NCBI GenBank assembly: GCA_026225945.1
Contig: JAMJFZ010000818.1
Span: 5,912,001-5,976,000, forward strand
Direction of reading: 5' to 3'
DNA: 64,000 nucleotides
Source: Cricetomys ansorgei
Lineage: Eukaryota; Chordata; Mammalia; Rodentia; Nesomyidae
Under the pieces are notes generated by a model. That model was not told the DNA's origin. It saw only the letters and a program-made list of their open reading frames with translations, and ran no database searches. Shown piece by piece: positions 33,044-43,705 of this stretch; the first letter of the stretch is position 1, and each line of letters begins with the position of its first letter. Made by a program: the position numbers and the translations under genes.

Positions 33044-34794
33044 GAAGTCAAATTCCTCAGCAACAGTATATTTCATCTTTAATCTTGAAGACTATGATAA
33101 TTACAATTATCTTACTAATTTCTAAAATTTTGCAACACCAATAACATCCTAAGAAATGAACAAACACACATGGTTTAGCATCATAAAGCTGTTGGAGTAG
33201 TATGACCTGTTCAATGAATTTAGGAGTCAAAGCTGAGGCATCTCCAGCAGAAGGTTACCAATGGCCTACAAACTAGACACGATAAGACTGGATAAGGTTC
33301 TATTTTGTGATCCAAAGACCTCCTCACAGTCCAACAGTCAATTGGAGACAGGAAAAATGACTCAGGCCCAAGAAAGTTTAAGGCAATCAATTATATAAAC
33401 CAAAATGACATTATCAGAATGATTAGTAATTTACAAGAAAAGAAATAACTGCCAAGAAGACTGAATACAGAACCCTGCTGGTCAATGTATCTGTCCCACT
33501 AGATAAACTGCACTGAAAACAAAGCAATAATCAGGCAAACACTCCATCAATTTGGAATGGCAACAGAAAGTGTGGATCCCTGGTTTCAGAAGTTCACAGC
33601 ACACTGTGTACACGTCCACTGCGAGCATATGCCTGCCAGCTCGTGCTCTCCTGGCAGTTAATGACTGCATAGACGCTGACAAACTTTGTGCTCCAGTCTT
33701 ACTTTTTCCAAGTTGATTGTTCAATGACAACTTATTCCATCTGTGGCACATTCGTCCTGTCATGATAGGCTTTGGTGGGCATCTCTCCTTCTATCCATTA
33801 TATATTGACTGACACAATGTAGCTTGGACTATCTCACCATCAACAGCACATACTTCTATGCTACATTAAAGAACTAGCCTGAAAGTGAGAAATATAGCAT
33901 TTCCCAACTACCTTTTCCAACTGGCTACTTTATCAACAGCCAAACAGCCCCAAGGAGTATGTCCTGAATAACCAGTCCAGAATGCTGTCTTAAGACAAAT
34001 ATATTGTGGCAAAAATAATCTCATGGGCTCCTTGCCTATACTATTCCCTTCTAACTCTCCTACTTCCACAAAGCAAGTCATTCCCATGTGCCAAGATAGC
34101 CCTTCCTGGGCATGTCACCCAGTCACACTGAGTTGTGCTCGGACCCAAGAGCCAAGCTGAATTTCACCGTACTGTCAACCCAGTTCTTCCCATCAGCCTC
34201 TCCCAGCCTGTTCCACTTTCCAGCCTGAGGAGCCAGCCTCCTCTTCAGATAGTGAGTCCAATGACAACCTTCTCTGTAGGTGATAATAAGCTGCAATCTA
34301 ATGAGAACAAGATCCTGCTCTTATCACCATACCACAGGCCTCATAAAGTCAAAGTTATGCACCTACACACAGGATGTTTTTTTTGTAACCACAGGTCAGT
34401 GGAGGACAATGAAGGGCTGAGCAAGAAAAATTATAAGAGAGGCAGAAACACAGAGGGACATGAGAAAAAGGACAAAACTGAAGTTCACTTTGAAAAACTA
34501 TTGCCTAGGGGCAAAGAAGAGAAAGAGCAGGCCAGCCATTACTCTATGTGACAGGTACAAAAGCTGGACATGCACTACACAGCTAGGACAGAGCCTGTGT
34601 AGGAAGGCTGAGTTTCAGAATACTTCACATTAGGAGTAGCTTTTCACATCAACTCAAAGGAGCCTCAAGTAATTAGCAACATTAGCAAATGGTCTCCTAC
34701 TTAATGTCTGCTGCCACTTTCCAGACTCTCTCCTTGGCACTTTCTATCATTGATTTCATTTGATCTATCTAAAGGGTCCTAACAATAAATAATA
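33044..34794. other. Unassigned stretch, possibly single-copy
   Basis: No repeat recognised over 1.7 kb. The plus-strand open frame at 34135-34551 (138 codons) ends with a charged Lys/Glu-rich section and the minus frame at 33482-33763 has 93 codons. Neither shows a known domain or supporting signals. Confidence 0.45.
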
Positions 34795-34988
34795 AAAGAT
34801 AATAGCTCATCTTCATTGAGCACTTAACTTTAGAACAACTTTGAGAGACACACCAGTATCGTTCTAGTCTATAAGTAAAGAAAGCTGAATCAGAGAAGTT
34901 AATTAAATTGCCTAAGCTCATAGAGTGATCTAAAAGCAAGACCAAGAAGTGAACCCAAGCAGTGCACCTAGGCACTACATTAAAACAC
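34795..34988 (-). mobile_element. MIR SINE, antisense
   Basis: 'cattgagcacttaacttta', 'taaagaaagctgaatcagag', 'aagttaattaaattgcctaa' and 'agtgaacccaagcagtgcac' match the complement of MIR across its core. Confidence 0.75.
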
Positions 34989-34990
34989 AA

Positions 34991-35255
34991 CGGGCCGGGG
35001 AGATGGCTCAGTCACAAAGTGCTTGCTTTGTAAACAACAGAGAATCAATTCAATTCACACCATCCACGTTTACAAAAAGGAAATAGAGAGAAGCTGAAGT
35101 TAGACCAAGCACTTGAAATCCCAGTTCTGAAAAGGCAGAGATAGGTGTATTCTTAGCCATCCAAGCTGGCCAAGGAGCTCCAAGCCAATGAGAGATACTG
35201 TGTCCAAACACAAAGTAGATGAATCCTAAGGCACTTCACCCACACTACACACACA
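34991..35255 (+). mobile_element. Composite tRNA-headed SINE
   Basis: The head is 'gccggggagatggctcagtc' and the B1-like middle includes 'cacttgaaatcccagttctg', 'aaaaggcagagataggtg' and 'gccaatgagagatactgtgt'. It then runs directly into a CA-rich minisatellite that replaces its tail. Confidence 0.75.
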
Positions 35256-35487
35256 AACACATGCACACACACACACAAACATATACACACACACATGCAC
35301 ACACACACATGCACACACACACATGCACACACATACACACAGACAAACATATACACACACACATGCACACACACACAAACATATACACACACACATGCAC
35401 ACACACAAACACATACACACACATGCACACACACATGCACACACGCACACACAAACACATGCACACACACACACGCATACGCACACA
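35255..35487 (+). repeat. CA-rich minisatellite with TGC and TATA variants
   Basis: About 230 bp of CA units regularly punctuated by acatgcac, caaacatatacac and caaacac variants give a higher-order period of roughly 12-36 bp. Every frame is open, giving Cys-Val or Thr-His repeats, which is an artefact of the composition. Confidence 0.93.
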
Positions 35488-35499
35488 AATGAACATGCA

Positions 35500-36218
35500 C
35501 AGAGGCATGAAGTACCTGAGAGCATAATTAGTATGCTATCTCTGATGTAAATGTCATGACCACACCTGAGTGAGGAAAGCACAGAAACTGACCTACCAAG
35601 ACCACTGATGTAAGGATGTACTGAATCCTACAGTACCTAATCTCTATTATAATAATACTCTTCTTATGTAAATATTACACATTTAAATATTTATAAAAGA
35701 GGATTCTTACATGTATTCTCAACATCCACTGTTGTCAGAGGCTTCCTTTCCAAAAGAGAACATAAAAGAAAAGAAAATACCCTACAATTTTGGGGCTAGA
35801 TACTAAGCCACACTGCATAAATTAGTCCCTAGGAATTAATAAAGTACTTAAGAAACTTGTATTAACTCTTTCAGGCCACTAGGGTATCATTCACTGAACT
35901 AAACTCTTAATTTACTAAAATGGTACCCAAGAGGTTCAGAAGTACATAACTTCTCTGAGGGAGCAGGAAAAGGGAAGGAAAATAAGGAAATAACTTGTGA
36001 GAGCATTTAGGAATACAATCTAAAATCATAACAAAATTAAGTCAAGCAACAGGAAAATACTGTTCCAATAGATTTGTCTCAGGAGTTGGGGCAGAAATGC
36101 AACTAAAGCAGGGCTGGAAATACCTAGGGTCCTTTGGGTTAGAAAGACACCTGGGACAGAGCATGGCACCAATGACTGGGACCAAACCCCATCCTAGAAC
36201 TCCTGCTTCACCAGGAAT
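35500..36218. other. Unassigned stretch
   Basis: AT-rich, no named repeat. The final bases (36219-36226, acttagag) are the target duplication of the following element. Confidence 0.4.
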
Positions 36219-36226
36219 ACTTAGAG

Positions 36227-36446
36227 CGGTGGTTTTCAACCTTCCTAATGTTGTGACCCTTTAAAATGGTTCTTCACATTGTGATGACCCCTCAACCATA
36301 AGATTAATTTTGGTGCTACTTCATAACCACAATTTTACTACTGTTATGAATCATAAATATCTGATATACAGATAGTCTTAGGCTAGTGCCATGAAAGGGT
36401 CATTTGACCCCTAAAGTGGTAGAGACCCACAGGTTGAGAATCTCTG
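36227..36446 (+). mobile_element. URR1 hAT-type non-autonomous DNA transposon
   Basis: The 220-bp unit has terminal inverted repeats ('cggtggttttcaacctt' and 'aggttgagaatctctg'), internal 'cataaccacaattttactac' and 'gaaagggtcatttgacccc', and a perfect 8-bp target duplication acttagag at 36219-36226 and 36447-36454. Eight-base duplications are the hAT signature. It encodes no transposase. Confidence 0.93.
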
Positions 36447-36454
36447 ACTTAGAG

Positions 36455-37009
36455 GGCCCTAGGAGGAATTCTCACACTCCAACAGGCACTGGGATCACAG
36501 ATTCTCTGGGCAGCCTCCTCACACGGCAGTTCTGACTTCCTATAGGCCTGTCCTAGTGTTTCCCACCTTCACCATCTCAGTGGAAGCGCACCAGCATCCA
36601 CAGGTCTCCAGCAATGGAAATTACACTGCCTATCTTGTACACTCAAGATGACATAAATGCTACTAACACAACATTAATTATGTTCTTTAACCTGCACAGC
36701 ACTGCTCCATACAGTGCTGAGTACCAGGAGGTTTATGTCAAGTATTGTCAGTAGTACACAATTGCTATAAGAACATGAAAAAATCATTTCTGCTTTAAAC
36801 CACTGGAGAGGAATTCTTGGAGGAAGTGGCATCTAAGCACGGCCTGGGAGAACAAGCACAGCTTAATGGACTAACATCCAGATGCAGGAGAGAGCAAAGA
36901 AAGCATGAGGAAAGCTCAAGCAGGAAGAAGGGAGTCAGCGCCAAGTTCTTAAGGCAGCAGCAAGACTAACTGCAAACTCTGACATGTGAAATGAAAGTCT
37001 TAATTTCTT
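36455..37009. other. Unassigned stretch with weak L2-like segment
   Basis: 'ggaggaagtggcatctaagc' and following text at about 36815-36935 weakly resemble antisense L2 3' end. The rest is unrecognised. Confidence 0.35.
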
Positions 37010-37216
37010 GGGGTACTTTGGGGTGCTAGGTATCCAACTTAAGGCTTTGTACATACATGCCTCAAGCCCCTAACTAAGGCATTTTTGACAGGTGCTCTAC
37101 CACTGAGCCACACCCTCAACCCCTCACTAAAGGATTCTAGGCAAGTGTTCTACTGCTGAGCCATGACTCCAACCAATCTTGGCAAGTGCTTCACCAGTGA
37201 GCCACACAACTAGCCC
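37010..37216 (-). repeat. ID-like SINE with head repeated three times
   Basis: An antisense ID-type unit (to about 37123) is followed by two further partial copies of its head. The phrase 'ggcaagtgctctaccactgagcca' in variant form starts at about 37089, 37139 and 37181, giving units of about 42-50 bp. It looks like local tandem duplication of the tRNA-like promoter half. Confidence 0.65.
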
Positions 37217-37746
37217 TACAGATTTCTTTGGTTTAAAAAGAGGAGGAAATATTCCCCCTACCCTGCTAGCTTCTTTTCAAGTACAGCCTTACTGGCTTTC
37301 TTCTTCCAATTCTGTGTTTCTTATCACTGTCCTCCTTTGGTATTTTTGGCATCCCTCATTCCTAGTAAAGATGTAACCAGCCACGCTGGCTGTGGCTTCG
37401 TTGTCATTACTTGTTATAAGGTCCCTCACTCTTTGGCATGCATTTTATCTTCTCTCCTACCAAAAGACTCTCAACCGCTCAGATTCCATATTTCACCTGC
37501 TCATAGGATGTCTAGTCTTCCACCACACACTTAAGGCTTATCTACCAGAAATCCATACCTCTGACATCTCCCAAAACAAAATGTTGTCTTGACCTTCATT
37601 GAACAGTCCAAAAGTGTAACTCATCTCAATAGAGTATGAGGACAACTATCAGATTGGGAGAGAGGCCTAAATCTGGCTCAACATTCCAAACTAAGGTCTG
37701 GCCATACTTTTACAAATTCTAAAAACTTACCTCAGTAATTTTCTCA
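37217..37746. other. Unassigned stretch
   Basis: Pyrimidine-rich on this strand; three overlapping open frames of about 65 codons have no recognisable features. Confidence 0.4.
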
Positions 37747-37826
37747 GGACTGAGGATCAGTGGGAGAGCATCTGCCTCATAGGCAGGGGGCCTTAGGTTT
37801 AATGTGTCATCACCACAAAGAAAGGA
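37747..37826 (+). mobile_element. ID SINE, old
   Basis: 'gactgaggatcagtgggaga' followed by 'gcatctgcctcataggcagg' and 'ggtttaatgtgtcatcacca', then an A-rich end, follows the ID consensus with many changes. Confidence 0.6.
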
Positions 37827-38036
37827 TGTGCTTCTGTACCTCTTGGGTACCATCCTAGTAAATTAAGAACCTATTTTACTGAATAGAGTCCTGCTATTCT
37901 GAGTTAATCCTCAGCAGGGATGGGGGTGAGGAGGCAGTATTTTGTCTTTAAAAGGTGACATTATTCAGCTTCATCTCAAGCAGAAAACCTGCTAATTTTA
38001 TAAGAACAGTATCCTTAACAGACAACATAACCTAAC

Positions 38037-38210
38037 CTAGCTATGAGTGGTGGTACACCTCTTTCATACAGGCATTTGGGAGGTGGATACAGGAAGACAA
38101 GGATATGATAATCCTATTAAAAGTCAGCGGCAGCCACATAACAAGTTCAAGGTTGGTCTGAGCAATAAGAGACGCTATTTCAAATTTAACAAAAATAAAG
38201 CCACTCCATA
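38037..38210 (+). mobile_element. B1-related SINE, degenerate
   Basis: 'tatgagtggtggtacacctc', 'caggcatttgggaggtggat', 'acaagttcaaggttggtctg' and an A-rich end follow a B1-like order in sense orientation. The middle carries an insertion. Confidence 0.55.
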
Positions 38211-38249
38211 TACCAATGTTCCTATCTGTGTTTAGTGACAACAGTAATG

Positions 38250-38366
38250 GTTTGAGTTGATCTGTGCTCTCAGTGAATCCTCATGTTCTTGTGAGAATCA
38301 AACAAGATAATGTACGTAACACCTCTGACATAAAAGTGTATAATAAATGCTTGTTGGTTGTTGTCG
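38250..38366 (+). mobile_element. MIR SINE 3' part
   Basis: 'cttgtgagaatcaaacaaga', 'taatgtacgtaacacct' and 'tataataaatgcttgttgg' match the 3' half of MIR. Confidence 0.65.
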
Positions 38367-41050
38367 CTACTGTGTTGCTGAAGAATATAGTATATGTGGA
38401 GAACTTCAAGTAATTTCATAAAATCAGGTCCATGGATAACTGTTACTGGCAGGAACAAGGGAAAAAGAAAAGGCTGAAACTCAGGATGAAAGCCTCGCAT
38501 GAAGACTCAAGTAACATCTTACTGCCAATAGCAACATCCCCAAGCATCATGTTTGGGATAGGATGACAGACTCCCCCACCTCCCACCTCCCTTTACCCAA
38601 GTCTTACTGGTACCCCCATGTAGCCCACAGACAACGTATCCAGCACCCTCAAGAGTCTGTCCTTGCTTCCGAAGACAGCAGAGCGCCCTTAAAAGATTTT
38701 AGACTCAAGGGTACAAATCACTTGAAGTTGCCATTTAGAAAACTTGCAACTCTAAATCTTAAAAACCAGACCATAAAACTGTTTAGAAACACAAACACCA
38801 GAAACATCTACCAATGGTACTGAATTAAAAGGAAGAGTTTGATTTTTAGACTTTAAAAATCTAAGAGAAAACAATAGTCAAGGAACAACAGTGTGCGATG
38901 ATGGCAGTGTTAACAAACAGAATAAGAGGTCACTCTGTCACACCAGGCCAAGGTGTATGAGTCCAGACAGGGTCAATCTCATCCCAACACAGCCCAATCA
39001 ATGCTAGCAGTAAGCAACATGAGAAACTCTCCAATTCCATGGTCCCATTCTCTTACTATGGGGGAGGAAACACTGAAACAGGCAAGGCCTGGCCACAGGA
39101 ACACACACCACTGGAGGCTTTTCTGAGGACAGCCATGACTCAGGTCTAAGAGTAGAGTTTCTGTGAACATATCACAGGCACTAGTAAGAGAGCTTAACAA
39201 AACCCTATTTCCAAAAACAATGGTCTAAAATCATGAAAACAAGCATTATTGAATGATGGTTGCTTTATTTTGTTGTTTTAAAAAGCCCCGTGGTACACAG
39301 CATTGAGTCAGAATTTTATGTAACTATTTCTCGGAAGAGTATGGTTTCTTTAGAAGTCCCAGCTACTTCAGGCTATTTACATGGCATGTTTATATTAAAT
39401 TAGGGGGTCTCTTCATGATCTGATTTGTGAGCATACATTATGTTTCAGTACCTTTTTCCAGTGTGATTTTTTTTTTATGATAAGGTATTAAAGCGGTGGG
39501 AGAGTTACTATGAAACAAGTCAGATCTTAAAGAACACAGACCATGATATCTGCAAAAGATTCCACACAGTACATCCTATAAATCATCTGAAAATAAAATC
39601 CTCCAACTCAAGAAACAGCGCCTAATGGCATTCTTTCCATGCACGACCGTGCAGTAGTGATCAAAACATGTTCCAAAGAGCCCCCGGCTTATACAGCAAC
39701 ACTTGAAGGCTTCCAACTTTTAAAAATAGATTTATTTTTAACTCCATAATAAAGCACAAGAGTCATTGTGAAAGGAGCACAACTTCAAACTTTTCCATGT
39801 AGAAGTCCCCCAGAGCACCTTGTGTAGTAAAGTTCATCTGCGCATGTGCAGGCCCTGCAATAAAGCAAATCTGGCATTGCCATACAAGGGAACGGCTCAT
39901 GGTTATCATGTCATTAGACACAGGGACTCAGCACTCATCAGTTTCCATATCTGGGATGGCCAAGAATTTATGTTCTCTCTCACAGAACTATATTACCAAG
40001 CATACTTCTGCAACATGCATGTGCCAAATAAAATTATACCCCAGGCAGGAACAGGCCCATCTGACTGCAACGTGCTTCTAGCTTGCCATTATGTCCAGCA
40101 GCAGCAAATGAGGACACAATATCCATCTATTCTGAGACCATAATGTAGTTTTAATGTTTGTTGCAAATTTGTCGATCTTTCTTTTCTATTTATGATAATA
40201 ACAAGAGCAGCTGTCACATTTTTATTCAGCATGGAAATAAAAACTTTCCACAATTCCCTTTTAAGTTCCTGTATCAGTATGACTAAAGCCTATCTTGAAA
40301 TTGCAAGAAAAACTATTTTAAAGCTAGTAACTGCCACTACTTAAATCAGATTTTTCTCTGATACCATACAACTAAAATGTGAAAACAATTGGATCCTGAG
40401 CTTTGGACAAAGCCTCCACTTTGCAAGAATGAAAGGAGTTCTAGAGATTATTAGCATAGTAATGTGAGTGCACTTAACACTACAGCACTGTAGTGCTGGC
40501 CAAGACATAAATTACACTGTTAGGTACATTTTACAATTTTCAAAACATTTTTAAAATTGGTTATGAAGGGGATTTGTTTTACGTGTGTGTGTGTGTGTGT
40601 GTGTTTAATAGGAAAGGTATTTAATTAAATAGATTTTTCCCTGCATGTGCTTTTCACTGTGCTCCATAAACTTTGGTAAAAAACATTCCTTTTATTGCTT
40701 GATCTAACTAAACTCTTAATTAAAATTTACCTGCATTTACAGGTTTTAGGATTGTCTTATGTGTTTCAAAATCAAGTAATCTGACATCTATGTACCTTCA
40801 CTGTTATATTCCCTTCATAAATGTTGCTTTTTTACTAATAATGTTTCCTTGTAATAATATTTGGGCTATGAACTATAATGTTCAACTGCTCTGATATAGT
40901 AACCAATCCTGCTTCCTTTTGGTATTCAGATGCTATCTTTTCACCCATCTCTTTATTTTCATCTTTAACAACCACAGCTGAAGTGTGACTTATATTCAGC
41001 TGTGTTTTTAAAAAGCAGTCTCCAATTTTGCCTAAAAAAATTAAATCCAT
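38367..41050. other. Long unassigned stretch, possibly single-copy
   Basis: About 2.7 kb with no recognised element apart from a (GT)n tract at 40583-40604. 39260-40550 reads as non-repetitive, AT-rich sequence. A small symmetric hairpin lies at 40478-40495. The 107-codon open frame at 39820-40143 has no known domain. Confidence 0.45.
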
Positions 41051-41270
41051 TCTTTTTTCTAAACAGTATCTCATGTAGCTCAGGTTGGCCTTCGACTCAC
41101 CACGTAACTGAGGATGGCCTTGAACTTCTGATCCCCCAGCCTCCACCTCCCATGTGTTGGGATAACGGGGGTGCACCATCACGCCCAGTATAAGCAGTGC
41201 TGGGATTGTAGACCAGGGCTCATGCAAGCTAGGCAGGCACTTTTCAGGCTGAGCCTTATCCCCAGCCCCT
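41051..41270 (-). mobile_element. B4 SINE (B1-ID fusion), antisense
   Basis: The B1-like part ('tcatgtagctcaggttggcc', 'ggatggccttgaacttctg', 'ctccacctcccatgtgttgg') is followed by the ID-like part ('catgcaagctaggcaggcac', 'gccttatccccagcccc'). This is the defining fusion of B4. Confidence 0.85.
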
Positions 41271-41289
41271 TCACGTTTTCCAATTTTTT

Positions 41290-42490
41290 TTTTATTATTA
41301 GATAATCCTAAATTTGCATGCAGTTGTAAGAAATACTTCTAAAATTCCATCCATCTATCATCAAGTTTGTCACAACACATCACCACCAGTATCTACAATG
41401 CAATACCATACCAGTCTATTGACTCTGACATAGTCAAGATGTAGAATATGTTCACCACCAGAAGATGCACATGGTGGGCTCATTAGCCACTCAAGTTTCT
41501 CCTACCTTCATCTGCTATTGAATTACTAGGGATCACAAATCAGCTCTGTTTGCAATATGCTGTCATTTACAATTATATAAATCACATCAGGCGACATGTA
41601 ATCTTTTAGAAATGGCTTTTTATCACTCTGTAGCGCTTCACCTTTTGTTCCTTTTTATTGTGAGAAAAATACATACGTACTGCTGTTTGGTTAATCATTC
41701 ACCCACTCAAGGATATCTGGGTCGGTTCCAGTGTGGAGATAAAACACTTTTCTAGGAACATTTGTGTCTGGGCTCTTACATGACTGTTTTCCTTTCTCTG
41801 GGATAAACATGTAGGCCTGCATCTGCTAGGTTGTCAGTTCCACAGAGTGGTTATACCGCTTCCATCCCACAGCCACGTGGGTGATGCGCGTTCTCAATAC
41901 TCACAGGCATTCAGGGCTGTCATTGGCTCTTACTCTGATGATTTTACAGTAGCTTTATGTACACTTTTCTAATTTCCTTATTGGCTAATGATGTTGTGCA
42001 TCTTTTTCTGGTTTTATTCACCATTTACATATAGCCTCTTTAGTGATTGTGTCCATGGATGTCTTTTGCTTGTTTTCTAACTGAACTAATTTTGAAAGTT
42101 CTTTATGCGTTTTAGATGCTAGTCTTTTGGTAGTATATACAGGCATAGTTATTGCAAAAGTTTTCTACCACTCTGTACCTTGACTTTTCTTTCTCTTTAT
42201 ATTATCTTTCATGAATCAAAAGTTCTTCAGCTTACGGGATATATTTTTTTTTTTTACAGGACACCAATTTTGTAATGGGCTGTGCTTTTAGCACAGTATT
42301 ATTCATCCACAGAGTATTCATTGCTTAGTCTATGATCTTGAAGACTTTCTCCTATTTTTTTCCAGGAGTTTTCATATTTTGTACATTTAAATCCATAATC
42401 TGAGTTCATCTTACTTAAGGTATAGAATTTAAATTCAGGTTTATCATTTTTGTCTATGGATGTCTAATTGTTCTAACATCATTTTTTTTA
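41290..42490 (-). mobile_element. L1M 3' UTR and ORF2 end, antisense
   Basis: The plus strand reads as the complement of old mammalian L1 3' sequence: 'tatctacaatgcaataccat', 'tcaagatgtagaatatgttc', 'taatgatgttgtgcatcttt', 'agttctttatgcgttttaga' and 'agtatataca', then 'tgagttcatcttacttaagg'. This starts an antisense L1 block that continues, with interruptions, to about 45720. Confidence 0.75.
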
Positions 42491-42499
42491 ATCTATCCT

Positions 42500-42692
42500 T
42501 TGTGTGTGTGTGCGTGCGCACGTGTGTGTGCACGTGTGAGTGTGTGCGTGCACCACAACATGCATGTGACGGTCAGAAGACAACTGACAGGAGTTAGTTC
42601 TCTCTTTATACCATGTGGGCTCTGGAGATAAAACCCAGATCATCTGGCTTGGCAGCAAGCACCCTTACTCACTGAGCCATCTCACTGGCCCA
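42500..42692 (-). mobile_element. B2/B3-type SINE, antisense, with GT-rich tail
   Basis: The tail 'tgtgtgtgtgtgcgtgcgca' is followed by 'gtcagaagacaactgacagg', 'agttagttctctctttatac', 'catgtgggctctggagata' and the head 'actgagccatctcactggcc'. Inserted in the antisense L1. Confidence 0.88.
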
Positions 42693-42940
42693 ATGCTGAC
42701 ATGTATCTTGCTTATTCTATTGTTTTGATCTACATATCTATTCCCTTTGCCAATACCACACCACTGTAATTGGTAACTATAGAAAAGCCAAAGTATCGGT
42801 ACTTCCAATTAACTGTATTCTTTCACAATACTGCTTTGTCCATTCTGCAACTTATGACTCTACACACACACACACACAAAGTAACTCAGCCTCGGTCTTC
42901 AAAACAATTTTGCTAAGATTTTGTAGAAATGCATAAATTC
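42693..42940 (-). mobile_element. L1M ORF2 fragment, antisense (continued)
   Basis: 'tgatctacatatctattccc', 'caataccacaccactgtaat' and 'actgctttgtccattctgc' continue the L1 complement between two SINE insertions. A short (CA)n lies at 42863-42879. Confidence 0.7.
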
Positions 42941-43117
42941 AGTGCTGCAGAGATGGCTCAGCAGTTAAGAGCATTTGCTCCTCCAGATGATCTGAGTTCA
43001 GTTAATTCCCAGAACCCATGTTAAGAAGCTCACAACCAACTGTAACTCAAGCTCTAGGAGACCCAACATCCTTTTCTGACCACTGGGGACACCCTCACAT
43101 ATATGGCACATGCACGT

Positions 43118-43162
<45 letters not shown>

Positions 43163-43180
43163 TAAAATATTGTAAAAAGA
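42941..43180 (+). mobile_element. B2/B3-type SINE with (CA)n tail
   Basis: 'ctgcagagatggctcagcag', 'ttaagagcatttgctcctcc', 'cacaaccaactgtaactcaa', a (CA)n tail (43117-43160) and a terminal 'aataaaatattgtaaaaaga' are the complete plan of a B2-superfamily SINE. Confidence 0.92.
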
Positions 43181-43493
43181 AGTCTCATAATTTGAGAAGA
43201 ATTAACACATTTACTATGGTAAACCTTGTATCATATAAGAATTGTATATGTCAACATTTAGGTATACGATTTCTTTCATCATCAGTTTTAATTTTCCATT
43301 TAAAAAAATCCTACACATGTTGAAGCTTATACCCATGTGTTTTGTATCTTCTGGAGCAACTGTAAATGATATGTATTCGTTTCAATTGCCTCATATTCCT
43401 TGTCAGGATATAGAAATGTGCCTGATCTTATTTGATCAGATATATTTGATCTTATTTGTAGTGATTATATCATTTGTTTACTAAAGGAGTTCT
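43181..43493 (-). mobile_element. L1M ORF2 fragment, antisense (continued)
   Basis: AT-rich complement of ORF2, 'cttggtatc'-like blocks with 'acacatttactatggtaaac'. It is called mainly from its position between two SINEs inserted into the same L1. Confidence 0.5.
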
Positions 43494-43705
43494 GGGAACT
43501 GGAGAGATGGCTCAGTGGTTAAGAGCACTGGCTGCTCTTCTAGAAGACCTGGGTTTGATTCACCTACATGGCTTATAATCATCTATAACTCTAGTCCTAT
43601 GGGACCTAATGCCCTCTTCTGGCTTCCATGGGTACAAGGCATACAAGTAGTTTACAGACATGCATGCAGGCTAAACACTTATCACATAAGATAATTTTTA
43701 AAAAG
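43494..43705 (+). mobile_element. B3 SINE
   Basis: 'gaactggagagatggctcag', 'tggttaagagcactggctgc', 'tcttctagaagacctgggtt', 'tgccctcttctggcttcc' and 'acagacatgcatgcaggc' match B3 closely. It is one of the least diverged SINEs here. Confidence 0.95.

Noticed and set aside
34135..34551. 138-codon plus-strand open frame ending in a charged region
   Set aside because: No recognisable family, no conserved motif and no gene-like neighbourhood; about this length is expected by chance in 64 kb.
35153..35582. Overlapping open frames of 87-118 codons with Cys-Val or Thr-His repeats
   Set aside because: They are translations of a CA-rich minisatellite, open in several frames on both strands, with no non-repetitive domain.
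37010..37216. CRISPR-like spaced repeats
   Set aside because: The repeats are degenerate tRNA-like SINE heads in rodent DNA, not identical repeats with unique spacers.
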